NCBI RefSeq assembly: GCF_020360975.1
Contig: NW_025408667.1
Coordinates: forward strand, 992,001-1,056,000
Direction of reading: 5' to 3'
Source of the DNA: Hirsutella rhossiliensis
Taxonomy: Eukaryota > Ascomycota > Sordariomycetes > Hypocreales > Ophiocordycipitaceae
Length of the DNA stretch: 64,000 nucleotides
Made by a program: the position numbers and the translations under genes. Under the pieces are notes generated by a model. The model worked only from the letters and a program-made list of their open reading frames with translations. It ran no database searches and was not told the origin of the DNA. Shown piece after piece: positions 23,939 through 36,200 of this stretch. Position 1 is the first letter of the stretch; the number at the start of each line of letters is the position of its first letter.

Positions 23939-24625
23939 TATAAGTAATAAGCGTAGAATTAGGTAATTAATAACGTAAGCGGAAAGATCGGTTAAAGGAG
24001 TATAGGGTAGGATTTCGTCCGGAATTTATAACGAGTATATAAGGGGCTAAATAATATATTAAAAGAATAGCGTTGCAAAAGATATATACGAACTTACTTA
24101 TTCTATTTACTACTCCTAGGGAAATCCTTTGTCTTTTATAGACTATTGCTCGCCTACTAGTAGACTAATTAGTTAGCTTTCTAGTATATTCTATAGGGCT
24201 TAAAAAGCTCTATCTATAGTATATCTTCCTAACTTAGTAGGTAGTATAATTATAGCGTAATAGTTAACGTAAGACTATAGGTTCTAGTATAAGTAGTAGA
24301 TTTAACTAGAATGTTCTATGCCCTACCTATTCTTATATCGCGGATATCTTCGGAACCGCTAGGCTAAAATAGGTAATAGGGTATCCGTTCTACCCGTAAT
24401 TAACTTATATATTTTATATATATTTTTATTTATAAGGATAGGCTTATCCTAACCCGCTTTTCCTAGAGGAAGATATAGATATCTAGTAAAGGTCTTTGTC
24501 TTTTAAGGGTTATTCCCTTAGACTATATTATAGAGCCTCTTTTTACTAGCTTATTCTATAAAGCCTCCCTATACCTATTATTTCTTTATAATAGTAAAAT
24601 AGGAATATAAGGGTATATTCTTATA
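23939..24625 (-). repeat. Copia LTR, right copy (5' LTR in element sense)
   Basis: 687 bp, the partner of 18,318-19,004. The sequence immediately right of it belongs to a different element. Confidence 0.9.
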
Positions 24626-27600
24626 TATACTTAACGTAGTTAACTATTAGCGGCCTAGTAGCTATAGTCGTAATAAGTAGTTATACTCCTTAGTTATCCT
24701 AGCTATAGTAAACGTATACTTAAAGGTATACTTATACTTCTTAGTTCGCGCGCTTAGTCGACCTATCTATTTAAGGGTAGTATACTAAACTTAACTTTTT
24801 CTATACTTTTATTTATTTATAAAACTCCCTTTAAAAGTTTCTTATTTAGTTTATCCCTTTATTTAATATAATTAACCTTAGTATCTTATAAAAGCGGAAA
24901 TAAACCTAGAAGAACCTTATTACGTATACTACTACCTTTATTATTAGTATTACTTTAAGCGTTACCGCCTTTATTAAATAGTCTATAATTACTTAAAGGT
25001 ACCTCGCGCTTTTTATTTTTATTAGCGGTAGTTTAACTATAAAGTCTATTAATAAGTATATAAATAGTTAGGATAGTAATAGTAAGGGCTTTAAAAGTCC
25101 CTTTTAAAGCTACCTTTATATATACCCCTTTTTATATAGTCTATAGTTTATAATAAGCTGCCTTACTATCGCTAACTAGCTAAGCTAAAAGAATTCTTAG
25201 GCTAGTATTACTAAGGTCCCTTCTTTTTATAATTATCTTACTACTATTAAGTTATATATCTACTAAGCTATCTATACTTAAAGTATATCTTATTCCTTAG
25301 CCCCCTCTCCCTTATAGTACTTTAGCTTCCTTAGTACTTATAGCCTATCGCGAAAGCGTAACTATCTCTTAATATTAATTATATATTTACTTAGCTATAC
25401 CTTTAATTACTATTTTAGTACTAGTAATCTCTCCCTTTTATATACTACTTAGAATACTACCTAGTACTCTTTATCTTTCCTTAATACCTTTATCTACCTC
25501 TCTTATAGCTCTTAATCGTTAAATACTAGTATAAGGTTAGCCTATTCCCAAGGTACGTTTTAACTTAAGTTTAAGTTAAGTTTTAGTTAGTTATTACTTT
25601 TATTTACCTCTTCCTTAAGTCGTCTTATAGGCCCCCCTGCTCTACCAACGTATACTACTACGCCTACCCCTTCTTTACTTACTTATAGTACTATTACTAC
25701 CGCCCTATCTTAAGTTAAGCGTTCTAGTAAGTTAGCGTATTAGCTCTTAGTAGGGACTAAGCGGCCCCGCGGGTATATAGTCTTTAGAATTATCTAGACT
25801 ACCTACCCTATCTCCCTCTTATCTATTTCGCCCGCTAGCCGATCTTACTTATAGTAGGATAGTACGTTAAGTACCGCCGCTAGCCTCCTTAGCTAGAACT
25901 TTAATATAAAGTTATAGGATATAAGCTCTATTACTTATTAGCTCTATCTCTTATTTAACTTTTTCTTTATTATAAAGTACCTTAGGTTATTATAGTTAGT
26001 TAGTAATATAAAGGTAAGTATATTTTAGAGTTTTACTTCTTAGAAGTTTAAGTACTATATAATTATAAGTATCTCTTTATTATAGATTAAGTAGTTATAC
26101 TCCGTTAAGTTTAATCTCTTTAAGAAGAATCCTACTAAGTATTATATACTATTTAGCTTTACCTATATAAGCGCCCCCCTTATTATATATCTAAAATAGT
26201 CTACCTTTAAGTATATCTCTCTTTTTAGGTTATAGAGTTATAGTACTAGGGCGTTATAGAAAGCGTTCTAAATAAACTTAAACGCTACTTAGTACTTATT
26301 TATTTATTTAAAGATCGCGCCCTTTTTATAAAGGCTATTTAGGTATACTAATACCTTTATATAAAGTAGTATAAAGGCCTAGTAGTAGTTCGCGAAGCTA
26401 AGGAAGCTCTAAACTCCTCTTATATTCTAAGGTACTTACTAAGTCTATATTACCTAGATCTTCTTTAAGTTATATTAAACCTTACCCCTTACTTATAAAA
26501 TAAAGCCTAGGTACTTTACTTCTTTTATTATAAAGTTATACTTCCTTAGGTTTAGTATTAAGCTTACTTTTTATAGCTTTTAAAGTACCTTTATTACTTT
26601 CTCTTAGTAGTTTCAAAGAGACCTTAATAAGTAAATTAAGACGTTATTTATATATACTATAATAAACTTATATAGGTATTCCCTTAGTACCTTATTAATA
26701 TATTATTAAAAGGTAGCTAGCGTTCTTATTAAGCTAAATAAGTATACCTACTACTTAAATAATCTAAACCTTATTTAAAAGGCTATCTTAAACTTATAGC
26801 CCTTTACTATTTAGATCTTATAGAACGCTACTATAATATCGAGCTTTATAAACTACTTTACCTTTATAAGTATTTATAGTATCTTTATAATTAAGGGTAG
26901 CGCGTACCTATCCCTCTTTATAATTATATTTAAGGCCTAGTAGTTATAGTTAAATTATAAGTAACTATTTAACTTTTAAGTAAAGAGTACTAAGGCTACG
27001 GCTAAGGAGCTACTTAAGTAAATTAGGTTTACTTTTATTAGCTTACTTAAGGTCTTCCTTAGTATTATAAGCTCCTCCCTTAATATATTATAGAAAGGTC
27101 CTTATAATAATAAGGGCTCTACCTTATCCTTATTTAGTATTAAGTTAATCTTATAGTTTACCCTTAGCCTATATAAAGGTATCTTTAAAGCCTTCTTAAG
27201 TATAAAGAGGTCTAGGTATATATTTAGCGCTTACTTTAGGATATAGTCCGCTAGGTCTATTACTCTCTTAAGCTAGAGCGCTCTTACTATATCCTTTATT
27301 ATAATCGCTTAGGTATTAACTATCTTTTATTTCCCTTTATCGTCCCTTACTACCCTCTCCCTTTAATATTCTACTATAAATACTACCGCGCTAACGATCC
27401 TTACCCCTTAGATTTATTTTACCCTCCTTATTACTTCTAATCCCTATAAGGCTATTTAAATCTTAGCCTTACTATATTAAATCCGATCCCTTACTATATT
27501 ATATAGTACTTAGTTCTTCTTTATTTATAGCCTTCTTAGGAATATATTATAGCTTAGTCTAGGGACTATATATATAAAAGTCTACTTTATATAGCCGTTA

Positions 27601-28097
27601 ATATCTATCTTAAATACTATAATTCCTTTTATCTATAGGGCTAAAGTATTATTTAAGAACGGCCTTAGTTATCTTCTCTTTTTATTAGCGAGAGGTATCT
27701 ATAACTTTATTACTACTCTCTTACTTACTATAGTATAGTATTTATAGCTAGTATTTATAAGCGTATTAAGTCCCTTCTTTTTATTAATACTTACCCTTAG
27801 CGTTACTAAGCCTAATATAAGGTAGTCCTTTATTAGCTTTTAAGCTTCTTACTATTTCTCTTTTACCCTTAGCGCCTAACTTTATACTAAGGTTCCCCTT
27901 TTTCTAAGTTATTATTATCCTTAGCGCCCCTCTCTTCCTTTATTACGCCCGCCCTTTAAGGTTCCTACCTCCTCTTCTTATAATAAAGCGCGATATATCC
28001 TTTAACTCTATAGTTAAAGCACGTTTAACTCTCTAGCTAGCTCTACCCTACTCTTTATTTATCTAAAGCGTTAATACTAGTTATTAGGGTATCCCTA
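24626..28097 (-). mobile_element. Minus-strand Ty3/Gypsy element, pol region
   Basis: Read right to left, a damaged pol is visible. A reverse transcriptase motif FIIVYINNVL (about 26,640-26,690) corresponds to the usual YxDD box with both Asp codons changed to Asn. The start of an RNase H domain follows at about 26,170-26,300 (NAFYNALVL and YLKVDYFR). Further left is sequence consistent with integrase. The first 60 bp (24,630-24,690) resemble 49,870-49,930 in the 3' extra region of element Y, so this element may share that layout. Neither LTR is recognisable; the right end is at or near the small inverted-repeat element at 28,098. Confidence 0.75.
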
Positions 28098-28483
28098 TTT
28101 TAACGGGGACGAGGGTATATACCTAAAGCACGCGTAGTATATAGCTAAGGATTAGTAGAGCAATTAACTACGTAATTATCTAATTATCGGTCCTATATAT
28201 AGCTCTAAGGGCCTTAGGTTATAGATATAAGTCTTAAAGATTTCTTTACTTTATACCTCTTTATCTTTACTAAAGTCGCGTAACTAGCGGCCTCTACTTT
28301 AAAGGGGAAAAATAAAAATTTTAAATTAACTATAATTAAGGAAGATACCTAATTAAATAATTAAGGTCTTTATAAAGCCTTTAAGTATACTTCGAAGGAG
28401 GTAAGAAAAGGGGGGGGGGGCGCTAAGGGTCTTATCCCTTTAACGGGCTAATGTCTATAAGGGTACGATCTTACCTATTAAAC
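28098..28483. mobile_element. 386-bp element with terminal inverted repeats, copy 1
   Basis: Nearly identical over its full length to 41,018-41,404. The ends are TTTTAACGGG on the left and the partly mutated CCTATTAAAC on the right, inverted relative to each other. It is probably a non-autonomous DNA transposon (MITE). The left flank is TA; the right flank is not, perhaps through mutation. Like the other copy it holds a run of nine to ten G near its right end. Confidence 0.7.
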
Positions 28484-31130
28484 TCCTCCCTAGCGACTTT
28501 CCGACCTAAGATACTAACGGAAAGGGCGCGATAATAATAAGCAAGGCTCTCTTCCTAAGTATATAAGTAAGTAAATAAACTATCGACGGAACTTTTCTCC
28601 TTTACTATAATCCCTTCCCTTCGCGTTATTTATTCCTCCCTTTACCTACGAGCTACTTATTTAGCTCTTTCCTATCTTTGCTCGCGTACTTCCTTCTTTA
28701 AATAATTATCTACTACCCCTCGTATACGCTCCTAAGTATTCGCGCTTATTATTCCTAGGGGCGTTAGGGAAACGAAGTAGTTAGTATCTTTACTAGTCTA
28801 TAGCTTTAGGTACGGCTAGATTAGATAAGCTATAGAGTCTTATAGACTAGTCGTTATCGCGTCGCTAGTAGTCCTATATAAATATATAGAATTATAGTCG
28901 TTAATATCCTAGCGGTAGTTCTAATATATTCCTAGGTTTTTAACTCCTTTAACCTAAGAGGGTTTAAAGCCTAGTATAAACCTTATAGGGACTATAGCTA
29001 GAAAGGCTATTACTATACTTCGTTTCTAAGGCGTAACGGGGCGCGCCGTAGGTATTACTAGAGTCTTTAGCCTTAGGGTAATTAACCGAGCGCCTAGTAA
29101 TTTCGGAGTCCTAAGGCGAGTTAGTAGCCGCGCTATCTACCTTTCTTCCCTACTAGCTTCTTATCGGGCTATCGGCGGGGGTACGGTTATAAGTCTTTCG
29201 CTCCTTTATACGTTTAGAGGGATCGTTAATAGTAAGCAAGGAGTAGGCCTAATTAGCTATATATTTAAAGGGGAAAATAAAGGCGTCGTTTCTATATAAA
29301 TAAGGGAACTAGTAAGGGCGCTTAGCTCTCTTCTTTATAGATTCTAAGGTAGGGATCCTATCTTAAGGTTACTTAGGGAAAGGCTACTTAGTTTAAATAA
29401 GGAGCTTAATTTAGTTAACGCTTAAGGTAACGAAGGTCTAGGCCTATTCTCGATCCCTATTAGCGCGATTAAATAGTTAGGGGTCTTTTTAGGAAGGAGT
29501 CTTATAAAGAAACCGCGCATAGCTTAAGCGATTAGGTTAGGTTACTCTATAAAGGTAGCTAGCGTAGTTAGCTCTTTTCTCGCTCTCTTTACTATATAAG
29601 CTAGTTCTATATCTCTTTAAAGTAGTAGTTTCTATCCGCTAAGCCTATCTTAGAGGTTAACTACCTCCGGGACCTCTTAGAGGTCTTATTCTTCTTAATC
29701 TCCTAGAATAATACGGTTATATCGGTAAATCCGTTTATACCTAGGAATCCTCGTAAGAAAGACTCCGCTAAAAGTCGTTAAACCCTAATTAAATAGTATC
29801 CTTTATAGTCGTCTAACCCCGCTATTAAACTACTAGGAAACTCCGCTACCCTATAATATCGCTTATATATAATTAAGTTCGTTCGTCGCGATAGCTTAGA
29901 TTCTATATATTAGCCTATCGACGTAGCCTTTTATACTTATCCTCTCGTTTAGCTTAAAGAAATACTAGTCTTAGTATAAGATTTTATCTATCTATAGGGC
30001 TTCTTATATTACCCTATACCTTTACTCTAGAATTACTTTAACCTTTAAGCATCGCTGCTTAATTATCTTAAGGTATAGCCCGACTATACCTTTAACCTAG
30101 TATTAGATTATTATTAAGGCTAAGTAGCTATATTCCTACCCTTCTTACTAAGCGGTATAAGGGACTAGCGTATAGGTAAAGTTATAAGGGACTTAGAGGA
30201 TATAAAGAAACTACCGCTATACTTATAGGAATATATAGAGTCTAGCGTACCGTCCCTTTTTCTAAGTATCGAAAACGACTAAGTTTCCTTTCTTATAGTC
30301 CTAGAGGAACGCTCCTTAGTAGAGTCCCCCTTTATTTAGTCCTACTAAAAAGTTAATAACTCCGGTTATATACCTTCGTTTATATATAAAGCGACTAAGG
30401 TTAAAGGTAGGAGCGGTAAACTTAATTAGATACTCCCCGTTATTTAGGTATTCGTAGTACTTTATATATCTATCTTCTATATCTTCGATAAGTTCCCCTT
30501 AATAGTCGGTATAAACCGATAGTAGGTAAGGTAAGGGGTATACTACGTTCTCGATACCTCTTATTAAGATCTTAATTATCGCGCTAAGGCCGAAGCTTAT
30601 AGCCTATTATTTATCGATAGCTCTATAAAGAAAGTTATATACGTTAACGATATACTCTTCCTAGTAGGCCTTATTCCTAGTAAATCTATTTATCTTTTTA
30701 ACGCCCTTATATATTATCCGAGCGTCTTTAAGGGTAATATCCCGCCGTCTAATAAGGCCCGTTAGTATTAAGTACTAATAGTCTCTATAAACGTACTAAA
30801 GAGGTTACTTTTACCTATAAACGTCTTATTAGTCTTAGTCTATAAACTTTTCCTTATCTTTAGCGTAGAAGCGCCTTTTACCGCCTTTTACTTTAACTTC
30901 GCTATAGTAAGTAAGTAAAATAAAGCTCTTACTCCTAAATAGTAGTACGCTAAAGAAGATAGCGGCATTCTTAGGGAGGTCTATAGCCGGGCCTAGGATA
31001 CTATTTAGGTTCGCCGCTATATCTTAAGAAAGGGTAGAGTAAGCGAAAGAGAGGGAGAAGATAAGATTAAATAGTTAAGGTAAGTAGTTCTAAGTTATAA
31101 CGCTAAGAGGCTAAGAGGGTATTATATATA
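28484..31130. repeat. RIP-mutated sequence, unidentified
   Basis: TG/CA-poor throughout. It contains gene-like stretches interrupted by many stops, but I could not match any to a pol, transposase or gag motif. It could be the gag region of the Gypsy element to its left or a separate element. Confidence 0.5.
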
Positions 31131-32726
31131 TATATAAGAGTTATATTAGTAGAGGGGATCGTTATAAGTAGGAAAGCATATAAAGTATATATATATATAT
31201 ATATATATAGAAGGAAGAAGAAGGAAGGAAGAAAGAGGGTATAGCGAGAGGAATAAATAGTTATTAGAGCGCGTAGTTATTAGTTACTTTAGCCGGCCTC
31301 TATAACGGTAAGGTCTTAAGCGTATTTAGGGGTTACGCTTAAATAGCTTCTTCTACTAGTTATCGATTAGTAAGCTATCTAATCTCCGCCCTTTTCTTCT
31401 CCTCTTTACTCTTTTTATTCCTCTTCTTCCTCTTTTCTCCTCTATCTTCTTTATTTCTCTAGACCGCTACCTTTTATCTTCTCTTTTTACGACTACCTCT
31501 TTTTCCTTATTATATCTTATAAGACCGCTAAGCTTAAAACTAAAGAGCTACTAAATATCGTTAACCTCTCTTTAACTACTCTTCTATAACCTTCCCTTAT
31601 TACTACTACTCTTTTTACTTAGAATTATCGTACTAAGGTCTTTCCTCTTTATATAGAGTACTTTTAAGTAACGACTATTTAACTTATCTAATCTCGCTTA
31701 GCTTATTTTAACCGTCTTCTTCTATAGATCTATAGTTACTTCGAGACCTAGGTCTATAATAGAAATAATATCGGTTACTAAGGGTTTCTAATTTATATAG
31801 AAATTACCTTTTAGTTATAGGTTTTATTAAAAGCTCCTAATATCGTTAAGATTAAAGCGCGCGGTCGCTCTCCTCTTTCCTACTTTCTTAAGAGCACGCT
31901 AGGTTAGTATAATTAAATCGTCTTCTATACCCTTTATTATAGACGTCGGCTAGTAACTTATATCCCTATAGAAATCGCTTATCCGCGCGGATACTTCTTT
32001 TCTTAGCTTAGTTTAGGGTAGTAAGAATACTCTTAAGTAGTCTTAATTACTTTATATAGAACTTATAATCCTTGCCTTTATTAAGGGTATATTTAAACTT
32101 ATTAAATAACTATAACTTCCGCTTATAAGCACGTTATATTTCCTTTTTATAAGTATATCTCTCTTTTAAGTACTACCGGCGGTTCTTACGCTAACTATAT
32201 CTAGGATTCGACTAAGGCGCCCGTTTATAAATAGCGGTACTTCCTTAAATACCGTAGGGCTACTTACGACCTTAATAGATTCGCTAACTATATATATAGT
32301 TATAATTTCTATACCGACCTTAAGACTAATAAGTTTTACGATAAGTATATTAGTAATAAGACCGCCCTTTATCTTTTTCGTAATATCCTTAATCCCTTTA
32401 GTCCTACTAAGGATTTAAAGGAAAGGGAGGAAATTAACCTTACGCTTATTTTACCTAGAAAGAGATTATATAGGTTTAACGAGCTCTCTCTTAAGTAATA
32501 ATTAGATAGTCTTTAAGTTCGCTTTATAGTAGTCTATAGTAGGTTTACCGGGAGTAAGTAGCCTTATTTAGTCGCTATCTTTAGCGGTAAAAGTTTTTCT
32601 CTTAAGGTTATACGCGTTTAATCTAATAAGTCGAAAATATATTAAAATTTATCTTATAAGCGCGTTTATTTTCGCTATAGCGGGTCTCCCTTTTTATAAT
32701 AAAGAATAAACGTCCCTATCTATAAA
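31131..32726. repeat. RIP-mutated sequence with an AT microsatellite, unidentified
   Basis: It begins near an (AT)n run at about 31,186-31,209, followed by a purine-rich strip (31,210-31,250). The remainder is RIP-mutated and shows no recognisable domain. Confidence 0.5.
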
Positions 32727-33211
32727 GTAAAAAATCCTATTTTTAAGGGAGGTAGGTAGTAAGAATATTTATTTTCTTACTTTATTATTTAATTATATCT
32801 CTATTTATCTTCTTTAAGGTAGTAAAGGGTAGGTTATTATTAAGGAAGGGTAGGAAATATTATCTTTATTTACTTAAGGAGCGTTAAGTAGAAAATTTAA
32901 AATAATAAGGTAGTCGGTAGTATAAGAGTCTTTAACTATTATAGGTAATAGGCTTAGGCTATAGCCTAAGCTATATAGTTATATATAAAGGGCCGGATCC
33001 TATATATATAGGGGCGAGTAAAAAATCCTATTTTTAAGGGAGGTAGGTAGTAAGAATATTTATTTTCTTACTTTATTATTTAATTATATCTCTATTTATC
33101 TTCTTTAAGGTAGTAAAGGGTAGGTTATTATTAAGGAAGGGTAGGAAATATTATCTTTATCTACTTAAGGAGCGTTAGGTAGAAAATTTAAAACGGTAAG
33201 GTAGTAGGTAG
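32727..33211. repeat. 194-bp direct repeat flanking a G-family LTR fragment
   Basis: Blocks 32,727-32,920 and 33,018-33,211 are nearly identical, starting GTAAAAAATCC. Exactly between them is a 97-bp piece (32,921-33,017) beginning TATAAGAGTC that matches the first part of the G-family LTR at 47,728. The arrangement is precise at both junctions. Confidence 0.85.
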
Positions 33212-36200
33212 GGCGCTTATAAATATCTCGGCTACTATAGTTATCCTTCGATTAAATAGTTAGACGGTGCTTAGGTTACTAGTTAGGTTCTAGCGTACTT
33301 CTTACGATAATCGTAGATTTTTATCTTTACTACCTTTTCCTCCTTAGCTCCTTTTTACCTCCTTCTTTTCTCGTTAGATTAGCGTCCTTAGGGCTCCTAT
33401 ATAAAGATCCTTTTTTACTTTACTAAGTTACGGTAGCTAAACCTCGATCGTATACCTTAGGCCTTTCTTAGGTATCTATAGTCGCTCTTCTTCCTCTTCT
33501 TAGCTTTAATCCTTCTAAGGTTCGTTAAGGAGTCGTTATAACTATAGTACTATTTAATCTAAGGCTTCTCTACTTAGTAAGAGTAGTAAATTATTTACTT
33601 TATCCGTTATTTCTTCCTTTCTCCTCTTATCGAGAGTAATCTTATCCTAGAGCAACTAGTTATCCTTAGTAGAGTACTACTAACCTTCCTTATCTTTTTT
33701 AAACTTCTTTAGATACTCTCTTAGGATTATCTTATCGAGTATAATTTTATCTAAAGTCTTAATCCTATATACCCTAGACTACTCTAAGCGCGATACTACT
33801 TAAAAGGGGCCGTTCTACCTTATTTAATACTTAGCTTACCTTCCTAGATTATTTAATCGTCTTACGTCGAATAGTAAGATAAGGTCTTTAGGTTATAAGC
33901 TTTCTTTCCTTATTATATACTTATTAGCTTTATCTATCCTCTCTACTAATCGATTCCGATATCTTATTACTCTTTTCTTAGCTTCTTTTATATCTTTTTC
34001 TTTCCTTTTTAAAACTTATACTTATACTTTAAATAATTCTTCTCTTATCTTTACTTCGTCTTAGTTAATTAGTCGCTAAGTTAGGTATTCTACTTTAAGA
34101 GGTAGTACTAGTTCCTATCTATATAGTAGGTAGAAAGCTAATATTCTATAAGACTCTTTAACTACTATTCGGTCTATAAGGATTACTTAGTTAAGGTATT
34201 TAATCTACTTACCCTTTTTCTCTACTATTTTTATAAGTGCTATTATTAACCTTTAGTACCCTTATTTTACTACCGCGTTCGCCTTTAAATTATATACTAA
34301 AGTTTAAATAACTTTAACGCCTATATCCTCTAAGATATACTTAAAGTCTTTCTTTATTTCGGGCCCTCTATTAATTATAGCGTATAGTATTACGCTATAC
34401 TTATAAATAATAAAGAGTATAAATTTAGTTATAGCTCTTATAGTAATTTCCTTAACTAGGGTTACTTCTACTTATTTAGTAAGGTCGTCTCGTACTTTTA
34501 TAAGGTATAAATACCTATAATTAGATAGTATATACTAGCTATCGAAGTAAATCTTACTTATAGGGTAGCTAGGCGCGGTCGCGGTTATAACTTCCTAGGG
34601 TCTCTTAGTCGTAAAGTATTAGCATTCTTTATAGGAAGAGATTACGCTATAAATATCGTTCTAAAGGCTAGCCTACTAATACCTATTCTTTATAAACGTA
34701 TATATAACTTATTATCCTTTATATCCTATTTACGCGTAGTACTTTACGATAATCCTTTTCTATTCTTTTAGGTCGTCTACGACTAGTATAGGCCCCCTTT
34801 CTTCCTTCTTAGGGAGTCGCTAAAGCTTCTAATCTTTAACGTAGAAATTTAGACTCTTTAGATATAGCTTCCTATAGTCTTATTTAAAAAGGCCCTCCGG
34901 CCGTTTTAACGTTTAAAGTCTATAATTATCCTCGATTCCTTTAAGTAGTCCCTTTATAGCTTAGTCCCTTATACTACGTTTAAGTAAAAGTCTATAAATT
35001 CTTTAATATCGCCTTCTATTTCCCTATCTAATATATTAAAAGGTCCTTTAGGCTTTCTTAAGAGTCCGTCGGCTACGCTATTCTTCTTACCTTCGACGTA
35101 TTATATAGTAAAGTTAAAGAGGAAAATATAGCTTATCTAGTAAGTTATTATAGCTCTAAGGACGTCTTTAAGGGCACCTTTTAGTTAATTAACTAGGACC
35201 TATACGTTAGTTTCTAGGATAAAATATACGCTATATAGGTATATTCTTAGTCTCTTAAGCGCACTTAATATAGCCCTATACTCCCTCTTTATCGCATCGT
35301 ATTTAGCTTCTATTAATAACTATATTTTACTTTCGAACCTTATAAGGCGCTTCTTTCTATTAACGATTTATATTAAGACTGCCCCCTAGCCGAGTAGACT
35401 AGCATTATATATTAAAATAATATCTCCTCTTCTTAGGCCGACGTCGAGGGATACTAGAAAGACTAGATTAGTAATAGCTTCTTTAAGGGCAGCTATCGCT
35501 TTTACTTATTCGTCTCCTTATTCCTAATAGACTTCTTTCTTTAGTAGGTCTATAAGGGGTTTTACTAAGATAGCGAACTATCTAATCTAGATTCGATAGT
35601 ATCTTATAATACTAAGGAAAGCTCTAATATATATTATATTAAGGCATCTTATCTATTCCTTAATTTTAATAACTTTAGCTTCTATAGGGCACCTTTTATT
35701 TATTCTATAAATATAACTAATAACTTCGGTTACTTACTAGTAGAATTTCGATTTAGCCCTTATAATCGTATAACTAAAGAGTTTAATATTAACTAGGACT
35801 TTATTAAGGTTAATAAAGTATTTAAAGATAAATCTCCTTACTTTTAGCGCTACCTCTTTATTATTATACGTTATATTAGGCCCCTTAATACTTATATTAG
35901 CAAGGAAATTCCTATAGATATTTAGTATAAGGTCTTATAGGATTCTTTATATTATCCTTATAAATTAGCCGACTAAGTTTATAGCCCTTTAAGGGAGTAT
36001 ATATATACGTAAGAGGCTAATAAGTATCGCGAATATCGTTAAGTTACGGCTTTTAATATTAAGAGGGATCTAATTATAGCCTAAAAAAAGGTCTAAGAGG
36101 GAAAGGATCTTATATATTGAGAAGTAGTCGCTAAACTTATCTATATTCGGCGGTAGGTTTATATCTCTTATTATAATAGTATTTATACGTATAGTAGAAT

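Larger units (their letters stand above)
18318..24625 (-). mobile_element. Complete minus-strand Ty1/Copia element with 687-bp LTRs
   Basis: Direct repeats 18,318-19,004 and 23,939-24,625 are equal in length and nearly identical. Read right to left, the interior gives gag with a damaged zinc knuckle (near 23,190-23,240, CTYYKKKG); protease YDTGTT (about 22,740-22,765); integrase with its C-terminal AAYLYNRTPYLR (about 21,720-21,800), where a TAG stands for the expected Trp; an 8-residue tandem repeat linker; reverse transcriptase with IYVDNLLIIG (20,350-20,378); and RNase H with LLTYEAKFITLREANKEALY (about 19,690-19,755). It is less RIP-mutated than its neighbours and still has some TG and CA, but its frames are broken throughout. 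No clear target-site duplication is visible, so one flank may have been lost. Confidence 0.92.

Noticed and set aside
31186..31209. Possible CRISPR or origin-like AT repeat
   Set aside because: It is a simple AT microsatellite in fungal repeat DNA, with no spacer-repeat structure.
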